Source of the DNA: RHKX01 sp963820055
Lineage (GTDB): Bacteria > Actinomycetota > Thermoleophilia > Solirubrobacterales > 70-9
Length of the DNA: 64,000 bases
Assembly: GCA_963820055.1 (NCBI GenBank)
Contig: CAWFYJ010000002.1
Span: 1 to 64,000, forward strand
Direction: 5' to 3'
Each line of letters opens with the position of its first letter. Position 1 is the first letter of the stretch. The notes under the pieces were generated by a model, which was not told where the DNA came from, ran no database searches, and saw only the letters and a list, made by a program, of their open reading frames with translations. The translations under genes were made by a program, and so were the position numbers. Positions 18,752-26,858 of the stretch are shown one piece after another.

Positions 18752-19165
18752 ATGACCGAGATGCGGCGAACATCGGGGAGGAGCGGAGCCGCAGCGATCG
18801 TTGCTGTGACCGTCGCGCTAGCTGCGGCCGCGCTCGCGCCGGCGGCGGGGCCGGTGGCGTCGACGGTGCAGATCCTCGACTCGGGGACCGACGGCGGCTC
18901 CTACAGGTCGATCGGCGTCGTCAAGGCGGACAAGAAGGTCTGCCTCGCCGACCGCAAGATCAAGTTCATCGTCAAGCGGCCCGGCGGCAAGGAGGTCCTA
19001 GACGTGGCCCGATCGTCCGACCGTGGCGGCTGGACCTCGATCGTCCCTGTCGCCGACTACACCAGCGGTGGCGTTGACGGGGCTTCCTACAAGCTGGCCT
19101 CTCGAAAGGTCGAGAAGAGCGGCAAGAAGATCCGCTGCGCGGGCGACAAGGTGACGGCGGCGTGA
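18752..19165 (+). CDS. Small secreted protein, paralogue C of a four-gene cluster
   Basis: 137 aa, 3 bp after paralogue B. Signal peptide AAAIVAVTVALAAAALAPAA. Family pattern: VCLADRKIKFIVKR, LDVARSSDRGGWTSIVPV and KKIRCAGDKVT. Its end overlaps the start of paralogue D (GTGA). The spacing shows the four genes form one operon. Confidence 0.7.
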   Translation: MTEMRRTSGRSGAAAIVAVTVALAAAALAPAAGPVASTVQILDSGTDGGSYRSIGVVKADKKVCLADRKIKFIVKRPGGKEVLDVARSSDRGGWTSIVPVADYTSGGVDGASYKLASRKVEKSGKKIRCAGDKVTAA

Positions 19166-20805
19166 AGCGTGCCTTGCTGATCGTCGCCTTTGCGGCACTG
19201 GCGCTGACTTTCGCCTCGGGCGCGCAGGGCGCTGCTAAGGCGAAGACGAACGTGAAGATCGACCTCGTCGCCGTGGAGGACGGAAAGCTCTTCATCGTCG
19301 GATTCCTGTCGGCGAGCGACGAACGATGCGTCCCGGACCGGCTCGTCAAGATCTCCCTCGTCCCCGCCGACGACACAAAGGCCGTTCCGATCGACGAGGC
19401 CCGGTCCGCGGATCGTGGCGGCCTGATGGGCTTCCGGAAGCTGAGCAGCATCCCTCAGAAGCAGTACACGGACCTGAAGCTGTTCGTCCCCGAGACCACC
19501 GTGAAGATCTCGAAGAAGAAGACGATCACCTGCGACGCCAAGACCAGGTTGTTCCCGCTCGCGACCTGATGCGGCCGGTCTCCCACCCGCTGGACGCCTG
19601 AGTCCGGCATCACCAGGCGCGGACGCCTCAGGCACCGCCTGGTGGCGGAGCTTGTCGCGGAAGTCGCGGAAGCGCCAGAACTCGTAGAGGATCATCGCGA
19701 CCATCAGGACGGTTGCGAGGGCGAGCGTGAAGATCGAGTCGATCTCGACGGCGAGCGGGATCAGCGCCACTGCGATCAGAGCGACGACGAGCCGCTGGGT
19801 GCTGAACCGGTGGACGTTGCGCCAGCGGAAGGCGACGTGGGCGAGCAGGTAGATCGCGAGGCCGCCGAGCATCGCCGTCGCCGTCTCTACCTCGAGCGGC
19901 TCGTCGACGTGGCCGATCGTCTTCTTGAGGCCGAGTGCGAGCAGGACGATCCCGGCGACCATCGGGAAGTGGATGTAGGAGAACGAGTCGCGGGCGATCT
20001 CGTTCTGCTCCTTCCCCGGCGTCGCCTTGGCGAGGCGGCGGGCGGCGACGAGCGCGACGACGTCGAAGTAGGACCACCAGAGCGTCGCCGCCAGCGCGAT
20101 GCCGATCACCGCCGCGGCAGCGATCCCGAACGTCAGCGTCTCCTCGGCGCCGACGCCGATCGCGACGATCGACTCGCCGAGGGCGATGATGATGATCAGG
20201 CCGTGGCGTTCCGCGAAGTGCTCGGGGATGAGGCGCCAGCCCTCGGTGCTGGCGACGTAGGCGCCCGCCATGTCGATCAGGATCGCGAGCACCCAGAGGC
20301 CCCCCTGGGCCAACCCGTCGAGTTGCGACGCGACGACGAGCAGGGCGACGCCGACGACCGTGCTGACGGCGAGGCTGTTCGTCGAGGCGCGGAGGTTGGG
20401 GTCGTCGACGCTGGCGAGCCGGAACAGGGCGATGTGCGCGGCGCGGACGATGGCGTAGGCGCCGGCGAAGACCAGGCCGAGGTCCTCGAAGACCTGCGGC
20501 ACGCAGAGCGAGATGACGAGCAGTGCCGCCATCGCCGCGAAGATGACGATCCGGACCGCCCCCTCCTCCGGGTCGACGGCGCTCGTCAGCCAGGAGTAGC
20601 CGACCCACGCCCACCAGAGGACGCTGAGGACGAGCAGGCCCTTGGCGATTCCCTCCCAGGTCGGCTCGTGCGCCATCAGCGCCGTGCACTGGGTCAGGGC
20701 GAGGACGAAGACGAGGTCGAAGAAGAGCTCGAGCGGCGTGACCTCGCCGCGCTCCCGCAGCGTCGCCGCGATCTGCGGCCGGTGGATGCGCGGGGCGTTC
20801 GGCAC
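19087..20805 (-). CDS. ltrA: Low-temperature-requirement A (LtrA)-like polytopic membrane protein with an anomalous C-terminal read-through
   Basis: Starts at GTG 20805. Residues 1 to about 390 (down to about 19640) are a normal LtrA-like protein: VTPLELFFDLVFVLALTQ, ERHGLIIIIALGESIVAIG and HFPMVAGIVLLALGLKK are family hallmarks, with about ten membrane helices. LtrA proteins are usually about 400 aa, whereas this frame runs on for about 180 low-complexity codons antisense to secreted paralogues C and D before a stop at 19087. One base of frame change near 19635 would end the protein at a TGA at 19628-19630. I take the membrane part as real and the tail as doubtful. Role unknown; the family is named from a Listeria cold-growth mutant. 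Confidence 0.72.
   Translation of the reverse strand: MPNAPRIHRPQIAATLRERGEVTPLELFFDLVFVLALTQCTALMAHEPTWEGIAKGLLVLSVLWWAWVGYSWLTSAVDPEEGAVRIVIFAAMAALLVISLCVPQVFEDLGLVFAGAYAIVRAAHIALFRLASVDDPNLRASTNSLAVSTVVGVALLVVASQLDGLAQGGLWVLAILIDMAGAYVASTEGWRLIPEHFAERHGLIIIIALGESIVAIGVGAEETLTFGIAAAAVIGIALAATLWWSYFDVVALVAARRLAKATPGKEQNEIARDSFSYIHFPMVAGIVLLALGLKKTIGHVDEPLEVETATAMLGGLAIYLLAHVAFRWRNVHRFSTQRLVVALIAVALIPLAVEIDSIFTLALATVLMVAMILYEFWRFRDFRDKLRHQAVPEASAPGDAGLRRPAGGRPAASGREREQPGLGVAGDRLLLRDLHGGLGDEQLQVRVLLLRDAAQLPEAHQAATIRGPGLVDRNGLCVVGGDEGDLDEPVRDASFVARRQESDDEELSVLHGDEVDLHVRLRLSSALRARGESQRQCRKGDDQQGTLHAAVTLSPAQRIFLPLFSTFREASL
19162..19569 (+). CDS. Small secreted protein, paralogue D of a four-gene cluster
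   Basis: 135 aa from a GTG overlapping paralogue C. Signal peptide KRALLIVAFAALALTFASGA, then KAKTNVKIDLVAVEDGK, RCVPDRLVKISLV, DEARSADRGGLMGF and TITCDAKTRLFPLAT. Its clear homology to paralogue B and its signal peptide argue that it, and not the antisense extension of the LtrA frame, is the true gene here. Last gene of the operon. Confidence 0.66.
   Translation: MKRALLIVAFAALALTFASGAQGAAKAKTNVKIDLVAVEDGKLFIVGFLSASDERCVPDRLVKISLVPADDTKAVPIDEARSADRGGLMGFRKLSSIPQKQYTDLKLFVPETTVKISKKKTITCDAKTRLFPLAT
19611..19644. terminator. Hairpin between convergent transcription units
   Basis: CACCAGGCG (19611-19619) and CGCCTGGTG (19636-19644) form a perfect 9-bp stem with a 16-nt loop, 41 bp after the stop of secreted paralogue D and at the conserved end of the LtrA-like protein. 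It is placed to end both transcripts. The local repeat GGACGCCT(G/C)AG adds alternative pairings. Confidence 0.45.
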
Positions 20806-20815
20806 CGGCGAATGG

Positions 20816-22624
20816 TTACCGGATCGGGGTGTCGGCGGAGACGTCGTCGGCGTCGCGGGCGACCATCGCGACCAGCAGCGCCCCGAGGAACCACGGGATG
20901 TAGAGGTAGAACCAGTGCTCGAGCGTCAGCTCGACGCCGATGATCAGGGCGGCGCTGAGCGCGGCGATCTGGATCAGCGTGCGCCGCCACGGGAAGAACG
21001 CGACGACGACTCCGAGCACGACGACGCCGGCCTTGACGAGCGTGTGCAGCCACTCGAGGTCGGCCTGGCCCCAGATGCTGAACGGGCTCTCGCGGTCGAG
21101 CTGGGTCTTCACCGTCCGCTCCCAAAACATCTGCAGGCCCGGGTCGACGGCGGGGTAAGCCAGCAGGAGCGCCGCAAAGAACAGGAACGAGAGCGTGAAG
21201 AGGACGAACGGCCGGACCGTGGCGCTGCGGTCGTCGGCGCTGCGCAGGCGGATCCCCCGCCCGCCCGCCGCGTAAAGCGGGACGAGCGGCAGCGACACGA
21301 ACTTCGCCATCGACGCAACCGCGAGAAGGCCGCCGCGCGCGAGCGGGCTGGCGAAGAAGACGAGGCTCCAGATCAGCAGGGCGCTGACGAGCTCGTCGTT
21401 CGAGTTGCTCTGGGTGACGAACGCGGTGTAGGGGTAGGCGACCCACGCGAAGACGAGCACCAGCCCGAGGACGTTGCCCTCGCGGTCGGGGAACCAGCGT
21501 GCCAGGCGTCCACGGATCCCTCCGCGCGCCGCGGCCGTGTCGGGCTCGGGCTCCCCGTCCGGGGCGTCGGGCCACGCCTCGACCTCCGCCTCGTCATCGG
21601 GATCGTCGGGGTCGCCGCTGCGCCGGCGGCGGACGAGGACGAGGCCGAGCGCGAACATGCCGGCGATCGTCACGAAGTCGAAGCAGATCGTCGCGGCATG
21701 GGCGGCGGGAAGGTCGTCCCAAGTGCCGCTCCACGGCAGTGCCGCCTCGAACGGGACGTAGGCGAAGTAGTTGGCGGGGCCGTAGGTGTCGCCCGTCGGG
21801 TTGTCCTCGGGGAACGAGTCGTCGTAGATCGGCTGCGCGTTGGTGATCTTGTCGGCGCCGATCACCCCGGCGTAGCCGACGTCGATCACCCCGGAGTCGG
21901 CGACGTTGCCGACGAGGCGGAGGACGATCAGCGCGATCACGGCGACCGTCATCAGCCAGACCGGCATGCTCGGGCGCAGGCCCTCCCCGGCGCTGTCGTC
22001 GAGGCCGTGGCCGCGGAAGCCGATCCAGAGCATGCGGAGCAGCAGGTAGACGAGGAGCGGGTAGACGATCGGGACCGACGTCGTGATCTCGGCGGCGTTG
22101 AAGAAGGCCTGACTGATCCCGAAGGCGAGGAGGACGAGCAGGTCGAGGTGGACCCACTTGCGCCAGCGCTTGAAGTCGAAGAGGCCGAGGAGGAAGACGA
22201 GCGCGAGCGGGATCCAGACGTACGGCGCGTTGAGGATGTGGCCGAACTGGCCGGGCTTGCCGCGCGCCATCGGCCAGTCGACCGCCGGGCCCGTCCACGA
22301 CTGGATCGCCTCGCCGGTCTCGCCGTCGACGATCACGAGATTGACCTTGGTGCCGTTCCGGTAGTAGCCGACCTCCCAGACCCGGACGGCCTCCGCCTTT
22401 ACGTTGGCGGTGAAGGAATCGCTGCTCGTCAGCTCCTCCTTGCGGGCGATGATCTTCGGATCGGTGTCGGCGATCTTCACCGCCTGCTCGGCGGAGATCG
22501 AGTAGTCGCTCGGCTTCGCCGGAAAGCCGGACGGGACCTGCGTGGTCCCCTCGGCGAAGGCACCGCTCGCGAGCGCAAGCGCCGTCAGGACGACGGCGCA
22601 GAGGATCGTCCCGGCGCGCCTCAC
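20816..22624 (-). CDS. Polytopic membrane protein with N-terminal PepSY-like extracytoplasmic domain
   Basis: 602 aa. A signal peptide (RRAGTILCAVVLTALALASG) precedes an extracellular domain of about 100 residues with PepSY-like features (SAEQAVKIADTDPKI, VWEVGYYRNGTKVNLVIVD, GETGEAIQSW). From about residue 135 onward there are roughly ten to twelve membrane helices and a charged cytoplasmic loop (GDPDDPDDEAEVEAW). The long multi-helix region resembles GT-C-type glycosyltransferases, but I see no decisive motif. It starts 11 bp upstream of the LtrA-like gene in the same orientation, so the two are probably co-transcribed. Confidence 0.7.
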   Translation of the reverse strand: MRRAGTILCAVVLTALALASGAFAEGTTQVPSGFPAKPSDYSISAEQAVKIADTDPKIIARKEELTSSDSFTANVKAEAVRVWEVGYYRNGTKVNLVIVDGETGEAIQSWTGPAVDWPMARGKPGQFGHILNAPYVWIPLALVFLLGLFDFKRWRKWVHLDLLVLLAFGISQAFFNAAEITTSVPIVYPLLVYLLLRMLWIGFRGHGLDDSAGEGLRPSMPVWLMTVAVIALIVLRLVGNVADSGVIDVGYAGVIGADKITNAQPIYDDSFPEDNPTGDTYGPANYFAYVPFEAALPWSGTWDDLPAAHAATICFDFVTIAGMFALGLVLVRRRRSGDPDDPDDEAEVEAWPDAPDGEPEPDTAAARGGIRGRLARWFPDREGNVLGLVLVFAWVAYPYTAFVTQSNSNDELVSALLIWSLVFFASPLARGGLLAVASMAKFVSLPLVPLYAAGGRGIRLRSADDRSATVRPFVLFTLSFLFFAALLLAYPAVDPGLQMFWERTVKTQLDRESPFSIWGQADLEWLHTLVKAGVVVLGVVVAFFPWRRTLIQIAALSAALIIGVELTLEHWFYLYIPWFLGALLVAMVARDADDVSADTPIR

Positions 22625-22646
22625 ACCGAGGGGTCGGCGATCGCCG

Positions 22647-22847
22647 CTATTTGCCCTGGTCCTCAGGCTTGGGCTTCTCGCGCGCGACCTGCGCGGCGGC
22701 CTTCGCCTTGTCGGAGACCGAGCCCTTGGACTGCGCGATTCCCTTCACGCGGCCGGCCTTGTTCTTGAGCACTTCCGAGCCGCCCTGCTGGTCCATCAGC
22801 TCCTTCGCCTTCTGGGCGCGAGCCGAGAGTTTCCTGAAGTTGACCAT
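22647..22847 (-). CDS. Small Lys/Ala-rich protein (66 aa)
   Basis: MVNFRKLSARAQKAKELMDQ and onward; very basic, helical and hydrophilic, with repeated KA(K/G) and ending KPKPEDQGK. The composition resembles small MT0933-type proteins annotated as antitoxins or stress proteins in actinobacteria, but no toxin partner is next to it. Located 22 bp upstream of the membrane-protein gene in the same direction. Function unknown. Confidence 0.55.
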   Translation of the reverse strand: MVNFRKLSARAQKAKELMDQQGGSEVLKNKAGRVKGIAQSKGSVSDKAKAAAQVAREKPKPEDQGK

Positions 22848-22896
22848 GGCCGGAACTATGCCAGCCCCGGCCCGGCGGCCGGACGGATGCAGCGGC

Positions 22897-23409
22897 TCAG
22901 CGGTCGAAGGTCCAGAGCTTGTTGCCGATGAAGTTCACCGGCGTCGCCAGGGCGACGGCGATCGCCTGGCTCGGGAGCTCGGCGAGGCCGGCGCTCGAGA
23001 CGAGCAACTCGAGGATCGCGAGGTTCACGCCGAGGCCGACGAGGCTGACCGTGAAGAAGCGCGCCGCCTGGAAACCGGCGTGCGACTCCTTCGAGCCCTG
23101 ACGCCGGAAGGTCCAGTGGCGGTTGAGCAGGAAGTTGTTCGTGACGGCGACGACGAAAGCCCCGACCGCGGCGAGCAGGTGGTTGACGCCGCCGGCCTCG
23201 GTGAGCAGCGTGAAGACGATCAGGTTGACGACGTAGCCGCTGCCCCCGACGACGACGAAGTGGAAGAGCTGCACCCAGTTGGCGGGCTCCTTCGTGCCGA
23301 GGTGGACGCGGCGAATCAGCCCCCAGGCCCAATCGGCCGCGGCTTCCCATCGTCCGGGGGGCGGCTGAACGGCCGCGCCCTCGCCTGTCTGGAGGTCGGT
23401 CCCCACCAC
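22897..23409 (-). CDS. GtrA-like membrane protein
   Basis: 170 aa with four membrane helices. Family hallmarks: FHFVVVGGSGYVVNLIVF near helix 1, VTNNFLLNRHWTFRR between helices 2 and 3, and the terminal NFIGNKLWTF. GtrA proteins are thought to flip or support transfer of polyprenyl-linked sugars for cell-surface glycosylation. It starts 7 bp after the phosphatase-fold gene, in one operon. Confidence 0.88.
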   Translation of the reverse strand: MVGTDLQTGEGAAVQPPPGRWEAAADWAWGLIRRVHLGTKEPANWVQLFHFVVVGGSGYVVNLIVFTLLTEAGGVNHLLAAVGAFVVAVTNNFLLNRHWTFRRQGSKESHAGFQAARFFTVSLVGLGVNLAILELLVSSAGLAELPSQAIAVALATPVNFIGNKLWTFDR

Positions 23410-23416
23410 CCCAATC

Positions 23417-24931
23417 CTAGTTCGTGAGCCCGAAATGGCCCTCGATCAGGCCGTAGACGTCGCTGATCGCCCACTGTTCGCGATCGGGTCGCTCGCCGTC
23501 GAGACCGACGGTCAGCAGCGTCCCGAGCGAGTCGGTGGCGAGCAGCGATCCGTGGCTGCCGCCGGGGAGGTGATTGCCGCCGCCCCAGTCGACGCACTCC
23601 CATCCGCTCGCGAGGCTGACGAGGATGTCGCCGGCGTTCGGGTTGTTGAGGGCCGCCCAGAGGCGCGCGAGGGCGTCGGGGTACTCGTCGCTGAGGAAGC
23701 GGCCGTCGACGATCCGGCCGCTCAGCCCGGCGGGGTCGCCGTCGAGCTCCCAGCCGACGCCGCGCCGGTCGGTCACCTCGTCGCCGGGCCGGAAGCGGAG
23801 CTCGATGCCGCTGCCACTGACGGCGGCCCAGCGCCCACCGTCACCTTTGCCACCCTCGCCCTCGGGAGTGATCCACGCGAGCAGGTCGACTCCCTCGATC
23901 TCGTGCTCGAGGTGGGCCGAGACCTCGGCACCGAGGCGGGCGCGCTCGCCGGGGTCGTCGGGCAGGAGCCAGATCCCGGCGCCGCGGCCGCTCGGGCCGA
24001 CGGCGAGCTGGTCCGTCTCGGCGAGCTCGGCGTTCGGCTGCAGGACCTCCCAGCGTTCCCCGAGCAGCTCCTGGAGGTTGAGCGGGTTCTCGACGAAGCT
24101 CTGCGCGTGGTCGGAGACGACGATCACGCCGTTCGTCTCGAGGAAGCGGTCGATGCCGCCGTGGGCGCCGACGAGCTCTGCGAGGGAGTCGTCGGCGAGG
24201 GCGATCGCCTCCTGGGTCTCCTCGGGGCCGTCGCGGTGGGAGTAGTAGTCGACGTCGGGAAGGGAGTAGAGGAGGAAGTCGTAGAGGTCGTGCTCGACGA
24301 GGTCCCGGCCGGCGGCGGCCGAGTAGGCGTCGCGGGTCGCGGGTCGCGCCAGCGTCGGCTTCGCGTCGACCTTCCGCGACGAGTAGAGCTCGCCGTAGAA
24401 GAGCTCCTCCGGGCCCCAGACGGCGTGGTGGAACTTCGCCGCGTTCGCGAACGCCTTCAGCAGCCCCTCGAGGCCGACCTCGTGCCGGGTCCGGCCACGG
24501 TAGATGAGGAACGGGGTGCAGGCGGTCCGGTGGCCGGCGTCGGCGAGGCGCTCGAAGAGCGTCGGGGTCTCGTAGTTGAGGTGCCCCATGTTGAGGTTGT
24601 AGACCGTGTCGTAGAGCGATCGGAACAGGCCGAACGCACGCGTCGCCTCGAACGACGACCCGTACTCGACGTAGCGCTGCTCGGAGCGCCGGTACCAGTT
24701 CATCCCCGGGATCAGGTGGCGGTCAGGCCTGACCCCGGTCGTGATCTCCGACGTGCAGACGGGCGTCACCGACGGGAACGACGAGACGCAGTCGCCGACC
24801 AGCTCGCCGCGATCGATCAGCTTCTTGAACGTCGGCGCGTCACCGGCCTCGACCGTCCTCAGCAGCATGTCGGCGCGGAGCGAGTCGACGACGACGAGCA
24901 CGAGCTTGCGTTGTCCGTTCGCTGCGGGCAT
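23417..24931 (-). CDS. Alkaline phosphatase superfamily (type I phosphodiesterase-like) protein
   Basis: 504 aa. The core metal-site motifs of the NPP/phosphodiesterase family are present: LVLVVVDSLRADML (first Asp), FPSVTPVCTSEITTG (nucleophile Thr/Ser region), VDYYSHRDG, SDHAQSF and GSHGSLLATDSLGTLLTVG. It probably hydrolyses a phosphodiester or acts as a phospho-group transferase on lipid or glycan substrates. No signal peptide is obvious, so it is likely cytosolic or membrane-associated. ATG 24931 was taken; the frame extends upstream without similarity. Adjacent GtrA suggests a glycolipid/cell-wall role (inference). Confidence 0.83.
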   Translation of the reverse strand: MPAANGQRKLVLVVVDSLRADMLLRTVEAGDAPTFKKLIDRGELVGDCVSSFPSVTPVCTSEITTGVRPDRHLIPGMNWYRRSEQRYVEYGSSFEATRAFGLFRSLYDTVYNLNMGHLNYETPTLFERLADAGHRTACTPFLIYRGRTRHEVGLEGLLKAFANAAKFHHAVWGPEELFYGELYSSRKVDAKPTLARPATRDAYSAAAGRDLVEHDLYDFLLYSLPDVDYYSHRDGPEETQEAIALADDSLAELVGAHGGIDRFLETNGVIVVSDHAQSFVENPLNLQELLGERWEVLQPNAELAETDQLAVGPSGRGAGIWLLPDDPGERARLGAEVSAHLEHEIEGVDLLAWITPEGEGGKGDGGRWAAVSGSGIELRFRPGDEVTDRRGVGWELDGDPAGLSGRIVDGRFLSDEYPDALARLWAALNNPNAGDILVSLASGWECVDWGGGNHLPGGSHGSLLATDSLGTLLTVGLDGERPDREQWAISDVYGLIEGHFGLTN

Positions 24932-24960
24932 CGGGTTGAGCAGGTTTGCAGAACGACGAA

Positions 24961-24978
24961 GGGCGGCCGTAGCCGCCC
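24961..24978 (-). terminator. Hairpin terminator downstream of the secreted protein at 25005
   Basis: GGGCGGC (24961-24967) and GCCGCCC (24972-24978) make a perfect 7-bp stem with a 4-nt loop, 27 bp past the stop of the minus-strand gene at 25005 and 30 bp before the next gene's start. Confidence 0.55.
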
Positions 24979-25004
24979 CTCTCCCCCGGTCGTCTGCGAT
25001 CCGA

Positions 25005-25571
25005 TTACTTGAAGGCCACGGTGACCTTGCCGATCGGGGTGCCCTTCTTGATGTCGGCACCGAACGTGGCCGAGAGCGCATCGGCGCCCGGCTTCGCGAG
25101 CGAGGCCTTGACTCCGCTCACGGTCTTGCCGCCGTTCTTGACCTTGGCCTTGTTCAGGTCGAGGTCGAGCAGCTTGACCTTGGCCTTGCCGGCGTAGGCG
25201 ATCAGCTTCGACTTCTTGTCGCCGATCTTGACGACGAAGTTCTTGACGACGAGCTTGTTGCCGCCACCCGCGAACTTCAGGCCGCCCTTGTGGGAGATCT
25301 TTCCGGTCAGGTCCTTGTCGAGCTTCGCTCCCGTGATCGGGAACGAGATGCCCTTCTTACCGGCCTTGGCCGGCTTCGTCGGGGTCACGGCCACTCCGAG
25401 GTCGGCCAGCGCCCCGAACGTCGCCTTGTCGGGCTTCAGCGTCGTCGAGCCGAGCGTCTTCGCATCGGCGGTCGCGGTGAGCCCGAGGGTGAGCACGATC
25501 GCCGCGAAAGCTGCGAGCGATACGAGAAGGCGACTACGGAAGCCGCCGGTGATCGTGGTTGCTTGATTCAC
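25005..25571 (-). CDS. Secreted Lys-rich beta protein (HtaA-like family, tentative)
   Basis: 188 aa. The GTG at 25571 is preferred because AGGAG lies 5 bp upstream; an earlier GTG at 25577 overlaps that RBS. Signal peptide (SRLLVSLAAFAAIVLTLGLT) followed by GSTTLKPDKATFGALADLGV, KGISFPITGAKLDKDLTGK, HKGGLKFAGGGNKLVVKNFVV and KLLDLDLNKAKVKNG. This repeat-like architecture occurs in secreted proteins of the same actinobacterial group and resembles HtaA (haem-associated) domains, but I cannot confirm the domain. Monocistronic, closed by a hairpin. Confidence 0.65.
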   Translation of the reverse strand: MNQATTITGGFRSRLLVSLAAFAAIVLTLGLTATADAKTLGSTTLKPDKATFGALADLGVAVTPTKPAKAGKKGISFPITGAKLDKDLTGKISHKGGLKFAGGGNKLVVKNFVVKIGDKKSKLIAYAGKAKVKLLDLDLNKAKVKNGGKTVSGVKASLAKPGADALSATFGADIKKGTPIGKVTVAFK

Positions 25572-25664
25572 GGTCACTCCTTTTGTCGTGTTGGCCCCCT
25601 TGCCGGTCCCGTACGGCGAGGGCCGGCGATCGGATCACCGACACGTGAAGGAGTGACCCGCCCG

Positions 25665-26858
25665 CTAGGGGAACGGGGTGAGCGCGCCCTCGGCGGTGCT
25701 GCGGTCGACGTGGCCGTCCGTCGCCGGGTCCGGCTCAGCCGGGTGCTCCGGCTCCTTCCAGGGGCCGGGCTTCGGCCGCGGCTTGCCGCCCGGGAACGCG
25801 AGCCGGAGGATCGTCCGCTGGACGGTGCCCCACTGCTTGCTGAACGGGCCCGTGTTGTAGGGCAGGCCGTAGCGCTCGCAGATCTCGCGGACCTTCGGTG
25901 CGATCTGGCCGTACCGCGACGACGGCATGTCCGGGTAGAGGTGGTGCTCGACCTGGTAGCCGAGGTTGCCGCTCATCAGGTGGAAGAGCGGGCCGCCCTC
26001 GATGTTGGCCGCCCCGGTCAGCTGCCGGACGTACCAGCCGCCGCGCGACTCGTTGGCGGTCTCTTCCCGGGTGAACGTGTAGGTCTGATCCGGGAAGTGG
26101 CCGCAGAAGATGATCGCGTTCGACCAGACGTTGCGGATGATGTTCGCCGTGAAGTTGGCGGCGAGCGTCTTCCTCCACTCCTTGCCGCTCAGGGCCGGGA
26201 AGAGGATGTAGTCCTTGACGATCTGGTTGAGGCCCTTCTTGCCGATCTCGCGGAGCTCGTCCTTGACCTGGCGCATCGGCTTCTCGCCGCTCTTGATCGC
26301 GTCGAAGTCGAGGTCGTGGACCGCCACCCCCCACTCGAAGAACAGCATCAGCAGGACGTTGTAGAACGGCTGCGCGAGATAGACCGGGTGCCACTTCTGG
26401 CTCGGGTCGATCCGCATGATCTCGTAGCCGAGGTCCTTGTCCTTGCCGCGGATGTTCGTGTAGGTGTGGTGGACGTAGTTGTGGGAGTGACGCCAGGCCG
26501 ATGCGGGCGAAGCCGTGTCCCAGTCCCACGTCTGGGAGTTGATGTCGGGGTCGTTCATCCAGTCCCATTGGCCGTGCATGACGTTGTGGCCGATCTCCAT
26601 GTTCTCGAGGATCTTGGCCGTCGAGAGGCCGGCGGTCCCGAGCACCCAGGCGGGCTTGTAGCGGGACGCCATCAGGACGACCCGCGAGAGGACGACCAGC
26701 CGGCGGTGGAACTCGATGACGCTGCGGATGTACTTCGAGTCCTCCTCGCCGAGGTCGTCGTAGACCTCGTCGTGGATCGCGTCGAACTCCTTCGCGAGCT
26801 CTTCGAGCTGCTCGTCGCTGAGCCGATGAAGCGGGTTTTCGATCTCGGTCGTGGTCAC
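25665..26858 (-). CDS. Membrane fatty-acid desaturase
   Basis: 397 aa, di-iron acyl desaturase. Three histidine clusters are seen: GHNVMHGQWDW (about residue 89), HSHNYVHHTY, and QVEHHLYPDMP near the C-terminus, matching the DesA3/acyl-CoA delta-9 type. The protein would insert double bonds into acyl chains, using electrons from the oxidoreductase encoded immediately upstream, whose stop overlaps its GTG start by 4 bp. C-terminal 40 residues are Pro/Glu-rich and probably disordered. Confidence 0.9.
   Translation of the reverse strand: MTTTEIENPLHRLSDEQLEELAKEFDAIHDEVYDDLGEEDSKYIRSVIEFHRRLVVLSRVVLMASRYKPAWVLGTAGLSTAKILENMEIGHNVMHGQWDWMNDPDINSQTWDWDTASPASAWRHSHNYVHHTYTNIRGKDKDLGYEIMRIDPSQKWHPVYLAQPFYNVLLMLFFEWGVAVHDLDFDAIKSGEKPMRQVKDELREIGKKGLNQIVKDYILFPALSGKEWRKTLAANFTANIIRNVWSNAIIFCGHFPDQTYTFTREETANESRGGWYVRQLTGAANIEGGPLFHLMSGNLGYQVEHHLYPDMPSSRYGQIAPKVREICERYGLPYNTGPFSKQWGTVQRTILRLAFPGGKPRPKPGPWKEPEHPAEPDPATDGHVDRSTAEGALTPFP

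Noticed and set aside
20816..22624. Naming the large membrane protein a mannosyltransferase
   Set aside because: Helix number fits GT-C enzymes, but no DxD/DE catalytic motif in the first external loop could be identified.
22647..22847. Calling the 66-aa basic protein an antitoxin
   Set aside because: Only composition resembles MT0933-type proteins; no toxin gene adjacent, so function left open.
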